A DNA stretch of 60,576 nucleotides from an uncultured Bacteroidales bacterium. Its GTDB lineage: Bacteria; Bacteroidota; Bacteroidia; Bacteroidales; UBA932. Every line of letters begins with the position of its first letter. Position 1 is the stretch's first letter. The stretch is from NCBI GenBank assembly GCA_944326305.1, contig CALVDL010000019.1, forward strand, positions 1 to 60,576, in the 5' to 3' direction. The position numbers were made by a program, and so were the translations under genes. The notes under the pieces are model-generated. The model had not been told where the DNA came from. It did not search any database and saw only the letters and a list, made by a program, of their open reading frames with translations. Below are positions 1 through 7,815 of this stretch, piece after piece.

Positions 1-26
1 AATTCAAATCGGCGCGCTCGTCCCAT
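1..26 (-). CDS. Start of a leftward gene, possibly YebC/PmpR-like (partial)
   Basis: Only the first eight codons and two further bases lie in the window. They read Met-Gly-Arg-Ala-Arg-Arg-Phe-Glu. An AAGG ribosome-binding sequence sits directly upstream, and a good promoter lies at 94-123 on the same strand. The beginning resembles the MGRA-F-E start common in YebC/PmpR (DUF28) proteins of this phylum, but eight residues cannot settle the family. Existence of a gene start is fairly well supported by promoter plus RBS plus ATG; the family name is a guess. Confidence 0.4.
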
Positions 27-93
27 CCTTGTAATTACCTATACTTCAATATTTTCAAAGAACTTTTGCGATTTTTTACCGGACACTAATGGG

Positions 94-123
94 CAAATAT
101 AATGATTTATTGTAAGTATCCAA
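94..123 (-). promoter_or_regulatory. Bacteroidota-type promoter for the left-edge gene
   Basis: On the minus strand a TTG (complement of 121-123) is followed after 19 bp by TATATTTG (complement of 94-101). This fits the TTTG-N19-21-TAnnTTTG promoter known in Bacteroides. Transcription would start near 87, leaving about 60 nt of leader before the ATG at 26. Confidence 0.65.
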
Positions 124-143
124 TCATCAGTCACTTTTCACTG

Positions 144-1448
144 CTACCTGACCAGCCTCCCTATGTCGTTCCCGAAGGCGAGGATCATCAGTCCGAACAG
201 CAGTATCATGCCTATTATCTGCGCCCCTTCGAGGAATCTGTCGCTCGGCTTCCTGCCGGTTACCATCTCGTAGATGGTGAACACGATGTGCCCTCCGTCC
301 AGTGCAGGTATGGGCAGGAGGTTCATCACTCCGAGCATGATCGAAAGCAGGGCGAGGATGTTGATGAAACGGTACCAGTCCCATGTTGCCGGGAAAATCT
401 GTCCCATCGAGATGAAGCTCCCGACGGATTTGTAGGCTTCAGTGCTTGGCGTGAATACCAGCTTGAGGTCCTGGACATATCCTCCTATCGTGGAGAATGC
501 CAGTCCTATCCCCGCAGGGATGGCCTCGAGGACGGAGTATTTCTTGCTTTTGATTCCCGGAAGCTGGGTGTATATGCCTAAAAGTCCCGCGGTGTCAACC
601 TGAAGTGACACCTCAACGGTGTCCTTCCCTCTCAGGACGGAGGCACTTATCTCCTGTCCGGAATAATTCTTCAGCAGTTTCCTGCTGTCCTGAAGGTAGC
701 CTGCCGGCTGTCCTGCAATGGAGACTATCCTGTCCCCCTTCATCAGTCCGGAATCCTGGTTCGGAGAGCCGGGCTGTACCGTGTCCACCACGAACGGGAT
801 CGCCAGGTCGAACATTCCGGGGGTGTTGAGCATCTCCCCGACCATGTTCTGGTCGATATAAATGTCAAGTGTATCTTCCCCTCGCAGGACAGTGACCTTG
901 CTTGCCGTCCTTCTTACCATGTCGGCCTGGAGCATTTCGAACCTTTCCGGCACATAGTCGTCGAGCATCAGGATGCGGTCGCCTGTCCTGAAGCCCATCT
1001 CGTATGCCAGGTCGTTGACATAGATGCTGTTGCCCGTGTTGCTTATGTATGATTCTCCCCATCCGGCCATTATACCTATATAAAGGAGTATGGCGAATAT
1101 GAAGTTGAACAGCACTCCTCCGGCCATCACCAGAAGCCTCTGCCATGCAGGGTGGCTCCTGAACTCCCATGGCTGTGGCGGCTTCTTCATGGCTTCCGTA
1201 TCCATCGATTCGTCAATCATACCTGCTATCTTGCAGTAGCCCCCGAGCGGAAGCCATCCTATGCCGTATTCCGTGTCAGAGTTCTTCGGCCTGAACCTGA
1301 AAAGGGCAAACTTGACGTCGAAGAAGAGATAGAATTTCTCCACCTTTATCTTGAAGAGCTTGGCGAAGAAGAAATGCCCCAATTCATGTATTATGATCAG
1401 TATTGAAAGGGCAAGTATCACTTGCAGTATCTTTATCAGTACTACCAT
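144..1448 (-). CDS. rseP: RseP-like site-2 intramembrane metalloprotease
   Basis: A 434-residue membrane zinc protease of the M50/site-2 family, which cuts transmembrane anchors such as those of anti-sigma factors. The first membrane helix carries the zinc site HELGH (residues 21-25). The C-terminal helix carries the second ligand region ending in LDGGH (about 383-387). Between them lies a long extracytoplasmic segment with two PDZ-like units (GDRIL and GDRIV near their cores). Length and motif order match full-length RseP. It is the last gene of a leftward group after the M23 peptidase and dxr, an order (dxr next to rseP) often seen in bacteria. No anti-sigma substrate is encoded nearby, so its target is unknown. 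The ATG start at 1448 puts the HELGH motif at the normal distance. Confidence 0.95.
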   Translation of the reverse strand: MVVLIKILQVILALSILIIIHELGHFFFAKLFKIKVEKFYLFFDVKFALFRFRPKNSDTEYGIGWLPLGGYCKIAGMIDESMDTEAMKKPPQPWEFRSHPAWQRLLVMAGGVLFNFIFAILLYIGIMAGWGESYISNTGNSIYVNDLAYEMGFRTGDRILMLDDYVPERFEMLQADMVRRTASKVTVLRGEDTLDIYIDQNMVGEMLNTPGMFDLAIPFVVDTVQPGSPNQDSGLMKGDRIVSIAGQPAGYLQDSRKLLKNYSGQEISASVLRGKDTVEVSLQVDTAGLLGIYTQLPGIKSKKYSVLEAIPAGIGLAFSTIGGYVQDLKLVFTPSTEAYKSVGSFISMGQIFPATWDWYRFINILALLSIMLGVMNLLPIPALDGGHIVFTIYEMVTGRKPSDRFLEGAQIIGMILLFGLMILAFGNDIGRLVR

Positions 1449-1469
1449 CTTTCTGTCATGTTTTTGATG

Positions 1470-2660
1470 TTACATTGTCCGCTTTGCCGCGGTCCTGTCG
1501 ATTATCCCGCGTGCAAGGGAAAGAGATGCTCTGTGGGTCTCGAAAATGGTCCCGAGGTCAGGGTTGCCGGAGAATTCGGCCTTCTGCATGCACTCTGCTA
1601 TGGTGTCGCTGATGTCATAGAACCCGATGCGTCCCTGCAGGTAGGCGGCTACCGCGGCCTCGTTGGCCGCATTCATTATGCATGGCATGCTGCCGCCCTT
1701 GCGGAGCGCCTCGAAGGCAAGGCCCAGCGCCGGGAACCTGTCAGTGTCGGGCGCCGAGAATGTAAGTGCGCCCAGCCTCGCGAAGTCGAGCTTCCTGTTG
1801 TCGAGCGTAAGCCGGTCCGGGTATCCCAGGGCGTACTGGATAGGCTCCCTCATGTCAGGATGCCCCAGCTGTGCGATCACTGCCCCGTCTGCGAATTCCA
1901 CCATGGAATGTATGATGGATTCGGGGTGCACAACGACGTTTATCCTGGCAGGAGGCATGTCGAACAGCCATCGGGCTTCGATGACTTCCAGCCCCTTGTT
2001 CATCATGGTGGCCGAATCTATGGTGACCTTGCTGCCCATGCTCCACTGCGGGTGCTTCAGGGCCTGTTCCTTGGTGGCGGATGCTATCCGGTCCCTGTCC
2101 CATGTGCGGAAAGGCCCGCCGGATGCTGTCAGGTGTATCTTTTCCGCGGGAGCCCCGTTCGAGCCCTGGAGGCACTGGAAGATGGCCGAATGCTCCGAAT
2201 CGACAGGAATGATACGCGCCCCTGATTCCTTCGCTGCCTCCATCACGATGTGCCCCGCCGCCACGAGCGTCTCTTTATTGGCCAATGCTATGGTCTTGCC
2301 CGCCCTGACCGCGGCCACGGTGGACTCCAGCCCGCTGAACCCCACCATTGATGTCAGCACTATGTCTATCCCCTGGTCCTGCATCATGCCGCAGACGGCT
2401 TCCATCCCGCAGTGGACGGCTGTCCCGTGCCCCGAAAGGGCTTCCTTTACCTTCAGATAATGTTCCGGGTTGCATATCGCGACTGCTTCCGCCCTGAACT
2501 CTATGGCCTGCCTGCAGAGGGCCTCCCAGCTGTTGTTCGCCGCCAGGAATACGGCCCTGAACCTGTCCGGGTGCTGCCGGATGACATCGAGTGCCTGGGT
2601 GCCTATAGAGCCTGTAGAGCCCAGAATCGCTATATTCTTTATCCCTGTTGTATTTCCCAT
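1470..2660 (-). CDS. dxr: 1-deoxy-D-xylulose 5-phosphate reductoisomerase
   Basis: Second enzyme of the MEP isoprenoid pathway: it converts DXP to 2-C-methyl-D-erythritol 4-phosphate with NADPH and a divalent metal. The 396-residue protein has the N-terminal Rossmann motif GSTGSIG (14-20), the ANKETLV segment, the metal and substrate segment around PVDSEHSAIFQ, TASGGPF, the MGSKVTIDSATMMNKG block and HPESIIHSMVEF. The open frame continues 77 codons upstream without any recognisable sequence and overlaps the M23 gene, so I place the start at the ATG at 2660, just before the Rossmann strand. That leaves 2 bp after the M23 stop, so the two genes are almost certainly cotranscribed. All family blocks appear intact. 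Confidence 0.96.
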   Translation of the reverse strand: MGNTTGIKNIAILGSTGSIGTQALDVIRQHPDRFRAVFLAANNSWEALCRQAIEFRAEAVAICNPEHYLKVKEALSGHGTAVHCGMEAVCGMMQDQGIDIVLTSMVGFSGLESTVAAVRAGKTIALANKETLVAAGHIVMEAAKESGARIIPVDSEHSAIFQCLQGSNGAPAEKIHLTASGGPFRTWDRDRIASATKEQALKHPQWSMGSKVTIDSATMMNKGLEVIEARWLFDMPPARINVVVHPESIIHSMVEFADGAVIAQLGHPDMREPIQYALGYPDRLTLDNRKLDFARLGALTFSAPDTDRFPALGLAFEALRKGGSMPCIMNAANEAAVAAYLQGRIGFYDISDTIAECMQKAEFSGNPDLGTIFETHRASLSLARGIIDRTAAKRTM

Positions 2661-2662
2661 TG

Positions 2663-3508
2663 TCAGAAATTGATGTATTTTGTCGGGTCGACTGCCTCCC
2701 CCTTGTACCACAGCTCGAAATGCAGGTGGTCTCCGCTGCTGAGCGAGCCCGTGCTGCCCACCAGGGCGATAGGGGAACCTGCCTTGACCTTGTCCCCGGT
2801 CTTGCGGAGCAGTTTCTGGTTGTGCTTGTATATGGTGATGATGTCGTTGCTGTGCTGGAGCTGTATTGTGTACCCTGCCGCATCGTTCCATCCGGCGAAT
2901 ATCACGGTGCCGTCGAGGGCTGCCTTTACGACGGAGTTGGCCGGGGCGGTGATGTCAACGAAAGGGTGCACGATATTGTCATACCCTTGCGAGATCACAC
3001 CTTTAAGAGGTGTGAAGAAATGCATCCCCTCTATCGGGAGCTGCCTGTCCTGCCTCCCTGATATGACGAACTGTTCCTCCTCCATCACCTGCTGCCTCAG
3101 AAGAGAGTCCTGCTCTGCGGCGAAATCCGCACTGGCCGAGCTTGCCGCCTGTCCGAGGCTTATCAGGCTGTCTATCTTCATCGGTTCCTCGCCTGAGAGC
3201 ACCTTCCGCAGGTTGACGGCGTATATCTCCCAGACTTTCATCTTGTTTTCAAGGGAGTCGGCGAGTATGGCATTCTGGATTGCGGCGCGCCTGGCATTGG
3301 AGTCCGGGTAGCCTGGTATGAATGTCCGCATAGGGGTAAACGCTATTATGGCGAAGAATATGACCGCTGCGAACACTATGACTGTGATTGCCGTGACGAG
3401 GAAGTTCACCCTGGAGAAGCGGAAAGACCACAACTGCTTGTGGGTCTGGTCTTCTATGAGGACAAGTCTGAATTTGTTTACTTTTGTATCTTTATTTTGT
3501 CTTGCCAT
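2663..3508 (-). CDS. Membrane-anchored M23 (LytM-type) peptidase
   Basis: A 281-residue protein with one membrane segment near the N-terminus (about 36-57), a linker with helical, coiled-coil-like character, and a C-terminal M23 domain facing the periplasm. Zinc-ligand motifs are preserved: H-x3-D at 181-185 and HLHFE at 261-265, and a further His lies in the QLQHSND strand. An active peptidoglycan endopeptidase is therefore plausible, although some family members act as amidase activators. It heads the leftward group with dxr and rseP. Its ATG is only 25 bp from the ATG of the divergent ruvX gene, so the two promoters must lie partly inside the opposing genes. The cell-wall substrate is inferred from the family. 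Confidence 0.9.
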   Translation of the reverse strand: MARQNKDTKVNKFRLVLIEDQTHKQLWSFRFSRVNFLVTAITVIVFAAVIFFAIIAFTPMRTFIPGYPDSNARRAAIQNAILADSLENKMKVWEIYAVNLRKVLSGEEPMKIDSLISLGQAASSASADFAAEQDSLLRQQVMEEEQFVISGRQDRQLPIEGMHFFTPLKGVISQGYDNIVHPFVDITAPANSVVKAALDGTVIFAGWNDAAGYTIQLQHSNDIITIYKHNQKLLRKTGDKVKAGSPIALVGSTGSLSSGDHLHFELWYKGEAVDPTKYINF

Positions 3509-3526
3509 ACTTAAATGTTACCTTTG
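3496..3526 (+). promoter_or_regulatory. Promoter of ruvX
   Basis: TTTG at 3496-3499, a 19-bp spacer and TACCTTTG at 3519-3526 match the Bacteroides consensus exactly. The predicted transcription start falls at about 3532-3535, on or next to the ruvX ATG at 3534, so the transcript would be leaderless or nearly so. The -33 element overlaps the first codons of the divergent M23 gene. Confidence 0.75.
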
Positions 3527-3533
3527 TGCCGGT

Positions 3534-4025
3534 ATGGACAGGATCATAGGCATAGACTATGGAAGGAAACGGGTGGGTGTCGCCGTAAGCGACCCGCTCG
3601 GCATCTTCGCGTCCGCGCTCGACACAGTACAGTCTGCAAAGATAATAGATTATCTCAAATCTTTCTCTGAAAAAGAGAACATATCCCGGTTTGTGGTCGG
3701 CTATCCCGTGAACATGGACGGCGCCCCTTCCGAGGCTGCCGCGGATGTGGACGGGTTCCTGAAACGGCTGTCGGCGGCTTTCCCGGGCGTGCCTGTTGAG
3801 AAGGAGGACGAAAGGTTCACATCGGTCCTTGCCCACAGGGCCATGATTGACGGTGGAATGAAGGCCAGCGGGCGCCGTGACAAGTCTTCGGTAGACCGTA
3901 TCAGCGCTGCCATAATCCTCCAGGGGTACCTCGACAGGCTGTCAGGGGGCCTCTCCTGTACCGTGCCGCCGGATGCCGTCCCCGAATCCCTTTCGGAGAA
4001 GGTGACAAGGAGAAAACGTAGATAG
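3534..4025 (+). CDS. ruvX: RuvX/YqgF Holliday-junction resolvase-like nuclease
   Basis: A 163-residue RNase H-fold protein of the YqgF/RuvX family. Members are essential in many bacteria and have been linked to Holliday-junction resolution and 16S rRNA precursor processing. The N-terminal GIDYGRKRVGVA strand supplies the first acidic catalytic residue (Asp8), EDERFTS supplies the catalytic Glu, and a later Asp lies in the VDRISAA helix. The reading frame stays open 72 codons further upstream, but that stretch overlaps the divergent M23 gene and includes the promoter. The ATG at 3534 fits both the promoter and the family start. The stop codon is part of an AT-rich palindrome leading into def 19 bp later. 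Confidence 0.93.
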   Translation: MDRIIGIDYGRKRVGVAVSDPLGIFASALDTVQSAKIIDYLKSFSEKENISRFVVGYPVNMDGAPSEAAADVDGFLKRLSAAFPGVPVEKEDERFTSVLAHRAMIDGGMKASGRRDKSSVDRISAAIILQGYLDRLSGGLSCTVPPDAVPESLSEKVTRRKRR

Positions 4026-4035
4026 TAATTACTAT
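4022..4035. repeat. 14-bp perfect AT-rich palindrome between ruvX and def
   Basis: ATAGTAATTACTAT reads the same on both strands. It contains the ruvX stop codon and ends 9 bp before the def start. It may be a protein-binding site or chance in AT-rich DNA; nothing else supports a function. Confidence 0.5.
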
Positions 4036-4044
4036 TATAATACA

Positions 4045-4605
4045 ATGGAAAACAATATATTGCCAATTTACCTCTATGGAGCGGAAGTGCTCAGGAAACC
4101 TGCCGTCGAGGCTGACCTCTCCGACAGGGACCATATCACTGCACTTGTGGAGAATATGAAAAGCACCCTCAAGGCCGCTGACGGGTGCGGCCTTGCTGCG
4201 CCCCAGGTAGGTGTGTCCGAAAGGATACTGATAGTGGACGGCACAGTGGTAGCCGATGTATATGATTACCTGAAGGATTTCAGGAGGACAATGATCAATC
4301 CCGTCATTATAGAGGAAAGCTCCGAACGGTGCACGTATTCGGAAGGATGCCTGAGTGTCCCGGGGATATACGCCGAGGTGCGCAGGCCGGCAAAGATCAA
4401 GGTGGAGTATTACAATGAGGCTTTCGAGAAGGTCACCGAGGAGTTCGACAAGTTCGCCTGCCGGATGATCCAGCACGAGATGTCCCATCTTGACGGGCAC
4501 CTGTTCGTGGACGACGTGGCCCCTATCCGCAGGAAGATGATAACGCGGAAGCTCCAGAATATAGCCAAGGGCCATGTGACTGCGAGGTACAAGACAAAAC
4601 AGTAG
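4045..4605 (+). CDS. def: Peptide deformylase
   Basis: Removes the formyl group from the N-terminal methionine of new proteins in the cytoplasm. The 186-residue protein has all three family motifs: GCGLAAPQ (47-54), EGCLS (100-104, with Cys102 as metal ligand) and HEMSH (144-148, with the two metal-binding His and the catalytic Glu145). The insert VVADVYDYLKD between motifs 1 and 2 is within the normal variation of the family. It lies 19 bp after ruvX and 6 bp before the phosphohexomutase gene, so the three are probably one operon. Confidence 0.97.
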   Translation: MENNILPIYLYGAEVLRKPAVEADLSDRDHITALVENMKSTLKAADGCGLAAPQVGVSERILIVDGTVVADVYDYLKDFRRTMINPVIIEESSERCTYSEGCLSVPGIYAEVRRPAKIKVEYYNEAFEKVTEEFDKFACRMIQHEMSHLDGHLFVDDVAPIRRKMITRKLQNIAKGHVTARYKTKQ

Positions 4606-4611
4606 ATTGCT

Positions 4612-5970
4612 ATGGGAGCTTTTCATGCATACGACATCCGCGGTATATACAATGCGGACTTTGACAGGGATACCGCCTACAAGGTAGGCTACTTCATTCC
4701 GGAACTCCTCGGCGCAGACAAGGTGCTTGTCGGCCGTGACTGCCGCCTGTCCTCCGACGAGATACATGACTTCCTGGTGAAGGGCATCACGGATGCCGGG
4801 GCCGATGTCTATGACCTCGGCCTGAGCACTACCCCGATGGTGTATTTCGGTACTGCGAATTACGGGTTCAGGGCGTCGGTCCAGATAACGGCCTCCCACA
4901 ACCCGGCCCGGTACAACGGGATGAAGGTGTCCCGCGAGAATGCGCTCCCGGTGGGACTTGACAACGGTCTGGGTCAGATCCGCGACTGGATTGACGCAGG
5001 AAGGCCATGCCCTCCTGCCGCCAGGAAAGGCACCGTCCACATGATGGATGTGCATAAGGAATACCTTGACTTCCTGCTGCGCTTCAAGCAGGACTGCTCC
5101 GGCCTGAAGATAGCCATGGACGTGTCAAACGGTATGGCGTCGCTCTATGTGAAGGAGATTTTCGGGGATGCACCGGCATACATCTACGATACTATGGACG
5201 GACGTTTCCCCAACCATGAACCGAACCCTCTTGTCCAGTCCAATGTCGCTGACCTCAAAGCCCTTGTGCTTAAGACAGGTGCTGATGTGGGGGTGATATA
5301 TGACGGGGATGCCGACAGGGTGATGTTCGTGGACGAGAACGGGAGGTTCATATCTCCTGACCTCATGATAGCCGTGCTCGGGCACTGGTTTCTGGAGGAG
5401 AAGGGCGAGAAAGGCAAGGTGCTGCAGGACATAAGGAGCTCCAAGGCTGTAGGGGAATACCTCGTTCCTATGGGGGCGGAAATGGAGACATGGAAAGTGG
5501 GCAGGGCTTTCGCCGCCAGAAAGCTCCGTGAGATTGACGGGGTATACGGAGGTGAGCTCGCCGGCCATTACTATTTCAGGGACTTTTTCTATTCGGACAG
5601 CGGACTGCTTGCTTCTATATTGATTCTCAATGTGGTAGCTAAATTCAAAAAGGCCGGGGTGTCTCTCTCCGCGCTTATTTCAAAGATAGAGAAATACAGG
5701 AATTCAGGAGAAATCAATTTCCGCCTTGAAGACAAGCAGGGTGCGATGGATGCCGTGCGTGACCATTTCATGTCCCGCGAGAAGTCCACCGCATATATGG
5801 ACTTTGACGGATACAGGGTCGAGTTCCCGGACTGGTGGTTCAATATAAGGCCTTCGAATACAGAACCTTATCTTCGCTTTATATGCGAGGCTTCATCGCA
5901 GGAGCTTTTGGACAGGAAGATAGCCGAGGTCAAGGAAATCCTTGTTTCCGGTTTCGGTGCCGAGTTATAG
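4612..5970 (+). CDS. Phosphomannomutase/phosphoglucomutase family enzyme
   Basis: A 452-residue alpha-D-phosphohexomutase moving phosphate between C1 and C6 of a hexose. It has the catalytic phosphoserine loop TASHNP (about 93-98), the metal loop DGDADR (about 231-236), the sugar-binding loop GGELAGHYYFRD and the C-terminal phosphate-binding loop RPSNTEPYLR. The GE-x-x-GH-type sugar loop and overall length suit the bifunctional PMM/PGM subgroup better than GlmM, whose catalytic serine loop differs. The product mannose-1-phosphate would feed GDP-mannose and glycan synthesis. The mannose-use genes at 18-24.6 kb could supply the substrate, but are not in the same operon. Confidence 0.93.
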   Translation: MGAFHAYDIRGIYNADFDRDTAYKVGYFIPELLGADKVLVGRDCRLSSDEIHDFLVKGITDAGADVYDLGLSTTPMVYFGTANYGFRASVQITASHNPARYNGMKVSRENALPVGLDNGLGQIRDWIDAGRPCPPAARKGTVHMMDVHKEYLDFLLRFKQDCSGLKIAMDVSNGMASLYVKEIFGDAPAYIYDTMDGRFPNHEPNPLVQSNVADLKALVLKTGADVGVIYDGDADRVMFVDENGRFISPDLMIAVLGHWFLEEKGEKGKVLQDIRSSKAVGEYLVPMGAEMETWKVGRAFAARKLREIDGVYGGELAGHYYFRDFFYSDSGLLASILILNVVAKFKKAGVSLSALISKIEKYRNSGEINFRLEDKQGAMDAVRDHFMSREKSTAYMDFDGYRVEFPDWWFNIRPSNTEPYLRFICEASSQELLDRKIAEVKEILVSGFGAEL

Positions 5971-6275
5971 CGGCCCTTCCTGCCTGAAGGAGTGCAGGAA
6001 TCCAGTCCTTGTCATTTTGTCTCGGATGCTGCCGGCTGAAATCGAGAATCTGCCTTCCCTTCATTTTGTCTCTGAGGCTTGAAGATGAAGTAGAGCCAAC
6101 CGCTTTCCTGTCATTTCGACTGGAGGACGGAGTCCGGAATGGAGAAATCTGTATGGAAGAATGAACAGATTCCTCGGCCAGCTCTCGGGATTGCAGAAAG
6201 TGATCCGGGAAGACAGGACTGTCGGCTCATAAATAATTTGACGGAAATTAAAAATTATCAGATACGACTATTAAA
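5971..6275. other. Intergenic 305 bp, no gene; degenerate small repeats
   Basis: No open frame with gene character. It holds two short degenerate matches to the TCATTTCG repeat family (near 6014 and 6060, written TCATTTTGTCTC) and a better copy at 6109-6190. No clear -33/-7 promoter is visible in front of the thioredoxin gene. Confidence 0.6.
6109..6190. repeat. TCATTTCGAC...GAGAAATCTG palindromic repeat, copy A
   Basis: TGTCATTTCGAC at 6109-6120 is followed by GAGAAATCTGT (6142-6152) and, 12 bp later, by the near-perfect inverse ACAGATTCCTC (6165-6175). The same building blocks recur at 7642-7768 and 8949-9080. RNA or single-stranded DNA from this site would form a hairpin. Confidence 0.65.
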
Positions 6276-6704
6276 ATGAAAACAATGAAGAAAACCATTG
6301 CTGTTATCGCAGCGCTCGCCGCAGGGGCCTTTTCAGCCTTTGCCGGCAACGATACGGGAAAAGTGACGGTTCTTACAGAAGACCAGTACAAGGCTGAAAT
6401 AGAGGATTTTTCCACTGAGGACTGGAAATATCTCGGTGATGGCCCTGCCATAGTGGACTTCTATGCCGACTGGTGCGGACCTTGCCGGAGGCTGGCCCCG
6501 ATAATGGAAGAACTCGCAGGGGAGTATGCCGGAAAGGTCAGGTTCTACAAGGTCAATGTGGACAATGCCAAGGCCCTTTCCGCCGCATATGGCATAAGGT
6601 CCATCCCTTCAGTACTTTTCATCCCTGCAGAAGGCGAACCTCAGATGAATGTCGGCCTGATGGGCAAGGAGGAGTTCAAGGAAAAGGTAGAGGGGCTGCT
6701 GTAG
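6276..6704 (+). CDS. Exported thioredoxin-fold protein
   Basis: A 142-residue protein with an N-terminal signal peptide (MKTMKK followed by an Ala-rich core ending near AFA, residues 21-23) and one thioredoxin domain. The active site is WCGPC (66-70), the classic thioredoxin pair, and the cis-proline segment RSIPSV follows. It should therefore catalyse dithiol/disulfide exchange in the periplasm. The CGPC sequence suggests a reductive or general thioredoxin role rather than a DsbA-type oxidase. It stands alone; no redox partner is adjacent. The upstream ATG is used because the two Lys directly after it give a normal signal-peptide n-region. Confidence 0.92.
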   Translation: MKTMKKTIAVIAALAAGAFSAFAGNDTGKVTVLTEDQYKAEIEDFSTEDWKYLGDGPAIVDFYADWCGPCRRLAPIMEELAGEYAGKVRFYKVNVDNAKALSAAYGIRSIPSVLFIPAEGEPQMNVGLMGKEEFKEKVEGLL

Positions 6705-6891
6705 TCTGTTGCCGGCAGGTAAAAACAGATTTTATTGCGCACCATAAAAATGCGAAGGGTATCTGGAGGTGGATGTATGACCGCACTGGCGGCGTTTCCT
6801 TTCTGGCATTGGGAGGAGGTCATCCGGGGAGGGAAGTGGCGGAACCCTGGCGCAGGGCTGTGTTTTGTAATTGGTTGATTGTTATTGGGTT

Positions 6892-6954
6892 GCAAAAGGA
6901 TGTCCTGCTTCAGACCGTATTCAGGAGGAGGTCTGAAGCAGGGCGTCTTTTTGC
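6892..6954 (+). terminator. Long 25-bp hairpin with T-run, downstream of thioredoxin
   Basis: The arms 6892-6916 and 6930-6954 pair over 25 positions with a 13-nt loop. The 13 bp next to the loop are perfect (CCTGCTTCAGACC with its inverse) and the other 12 contain three G-U pairs and no true mismatch. A TTTTT run lies in the 3' arm. It lies about 190 bp after the thioredoxin stop. A factor-independent terminator is the simplest reading, but the stem is unusually long and the T-run lies within it, so a structured RNA is possible. Confidence 0.6.
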
Positions 6955-7188
6955 AAGGTGTTGTCAGTTAGGTTGTTATGAGAGAGAGGCATGCTTCAGG
7001 GTTCAGAGTTGTCATGAAAGGGGTTGATGCGGTACCGGGGATGGGCCTGGGCCGGATTGTCCTTTTGGCGGATCCCTCGATTGGCGCTCCGGATGACAGC
7101 GGATGTGTATCTTCCGGCTTCAGCAGGCAGGTAGGTTCTGTGTCAGGAGGGGGACTGTGGAAAGGGGAATTTTCTGACTGGTGGGGCT

Positions 7189-7428
7189 GCACACCTGGAG
7201 TAGCGAGTTTCGTGTAAAGAGTTGATATTGTTGATGTTCTGCGGATGGTGGATTTCCAGGTGGGACATTTCGATGCACACCTGCAGTTGCAGAAAGGCAT
7301 TGTAGCACCATAGAGAGCATATCACGTACTGCAGGTGTGCCGTAAAGTGTTACACCTGCAGTTGTCCTGTCTTTATAACATATTGGCAGTTAATGTTTTT
7401 CCGGAAAGGCCTTTACTCCAGGTGTGCA
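7189..7428. repeat. Cluster of five GCACACCTG(C/G)AG motifs in both orientations
   Basis: Copies on the plus strand lie at 7189-7200 (GCACACCTGGAG), 7275-7286 (GCACACCTGCAG) and 7352-7361 (ACACCTGCAG). Inverted copies lie at 7329-7340 (GCACACCTGCAG) and 7417-7428 (GCACACCTGGAG). Thus the outermost pair and the inner pair are each exact inverted repeats. The copies at 7329-7338 and 7352-7361 also form a 10-bp hairpin. No gene lies between them. Confidence 0.7.
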
Positions 7429-7641
7429 TACGCTGTTTGTCGCTGTATACATTATTTGCTCTGCCGGCATGGAAGACATCGCCTGTTGAAACGGATATCA
7501 GGAACATTTTGTCTGCAACTGGCGTCCGGGGCAGGAAACTCGCTGTGCCAATGAGGACCGGAAAGTAGGATGGTTCTATTATCTGAGGCGCGTCTGCCAT
7601 TAGAGGCACTCCTTTGTCATCCCGGGCATGTGCTGTGCGTC

Positions 7642-7768
7642 GAGAAATCTGACAATTCTTTTCAACAGATTTCTCCACTCGCTTCGCTCGGTCGAAATGA
7701 CAGGAAGTCTCCTGGTACGAAATGACAGGAACCCTCCTGGTTCGAAATGACAGGATGCGGTCCAGGCT
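7642..7768. repeat. Palindromic repeat copy B plus 25-bp tandem units
   Basis: GAGAAATCTG (7642-7651) and CAGATTTCTC (7666-7675) form a perfect 10-bp stem, followed by TCGAAATGACA (7692-7702). The CGAAATGACAGGA unit then repeats at 7718 and 7743, giving three units at 25-bp spacing that each hold an AGGA...TCCT mini-palindrome or its start. The family is shared with copies at 6109 and 8949. Confidence 0.65.
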
Positions 7769-7778
7769 GATGACAATG

Positions 7779-7815
7779 AAAAAGATGCAGCTCCGTTCAA
7801 GAGCTGCATCTTTTT
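7779..7815. terminator. Bidirectional factor-independent terminator after rubrerythrin
   Basis: AAAAAGATGCAGCTC (7779-7793) and its exact inverse (7801-7815) form a 15-bp stem with a 7-nt loop, with A-run and T-run at the two ends. Reading leftward it lies 25 bp after the rubrerythrin stop and would end that transcript. It could also stop rightward transcripts from the gene-poor region. Confidence 0.88.

Noticed and set aside
2661..2891. 77-codon N-terminal extension of dxr
   Set aside because: The frame is open but overlaps the M23 gene, is Gln/His-rich and has no family similarity; ATG 2660 begins the Rossmann fold.
6978..7217. 79-codon plus-strand frame in the gene-poor region
   Set aside because: No promoter, domain or convincing RBS; overlaps a repeat motif; equally long frames lie on the other strand.
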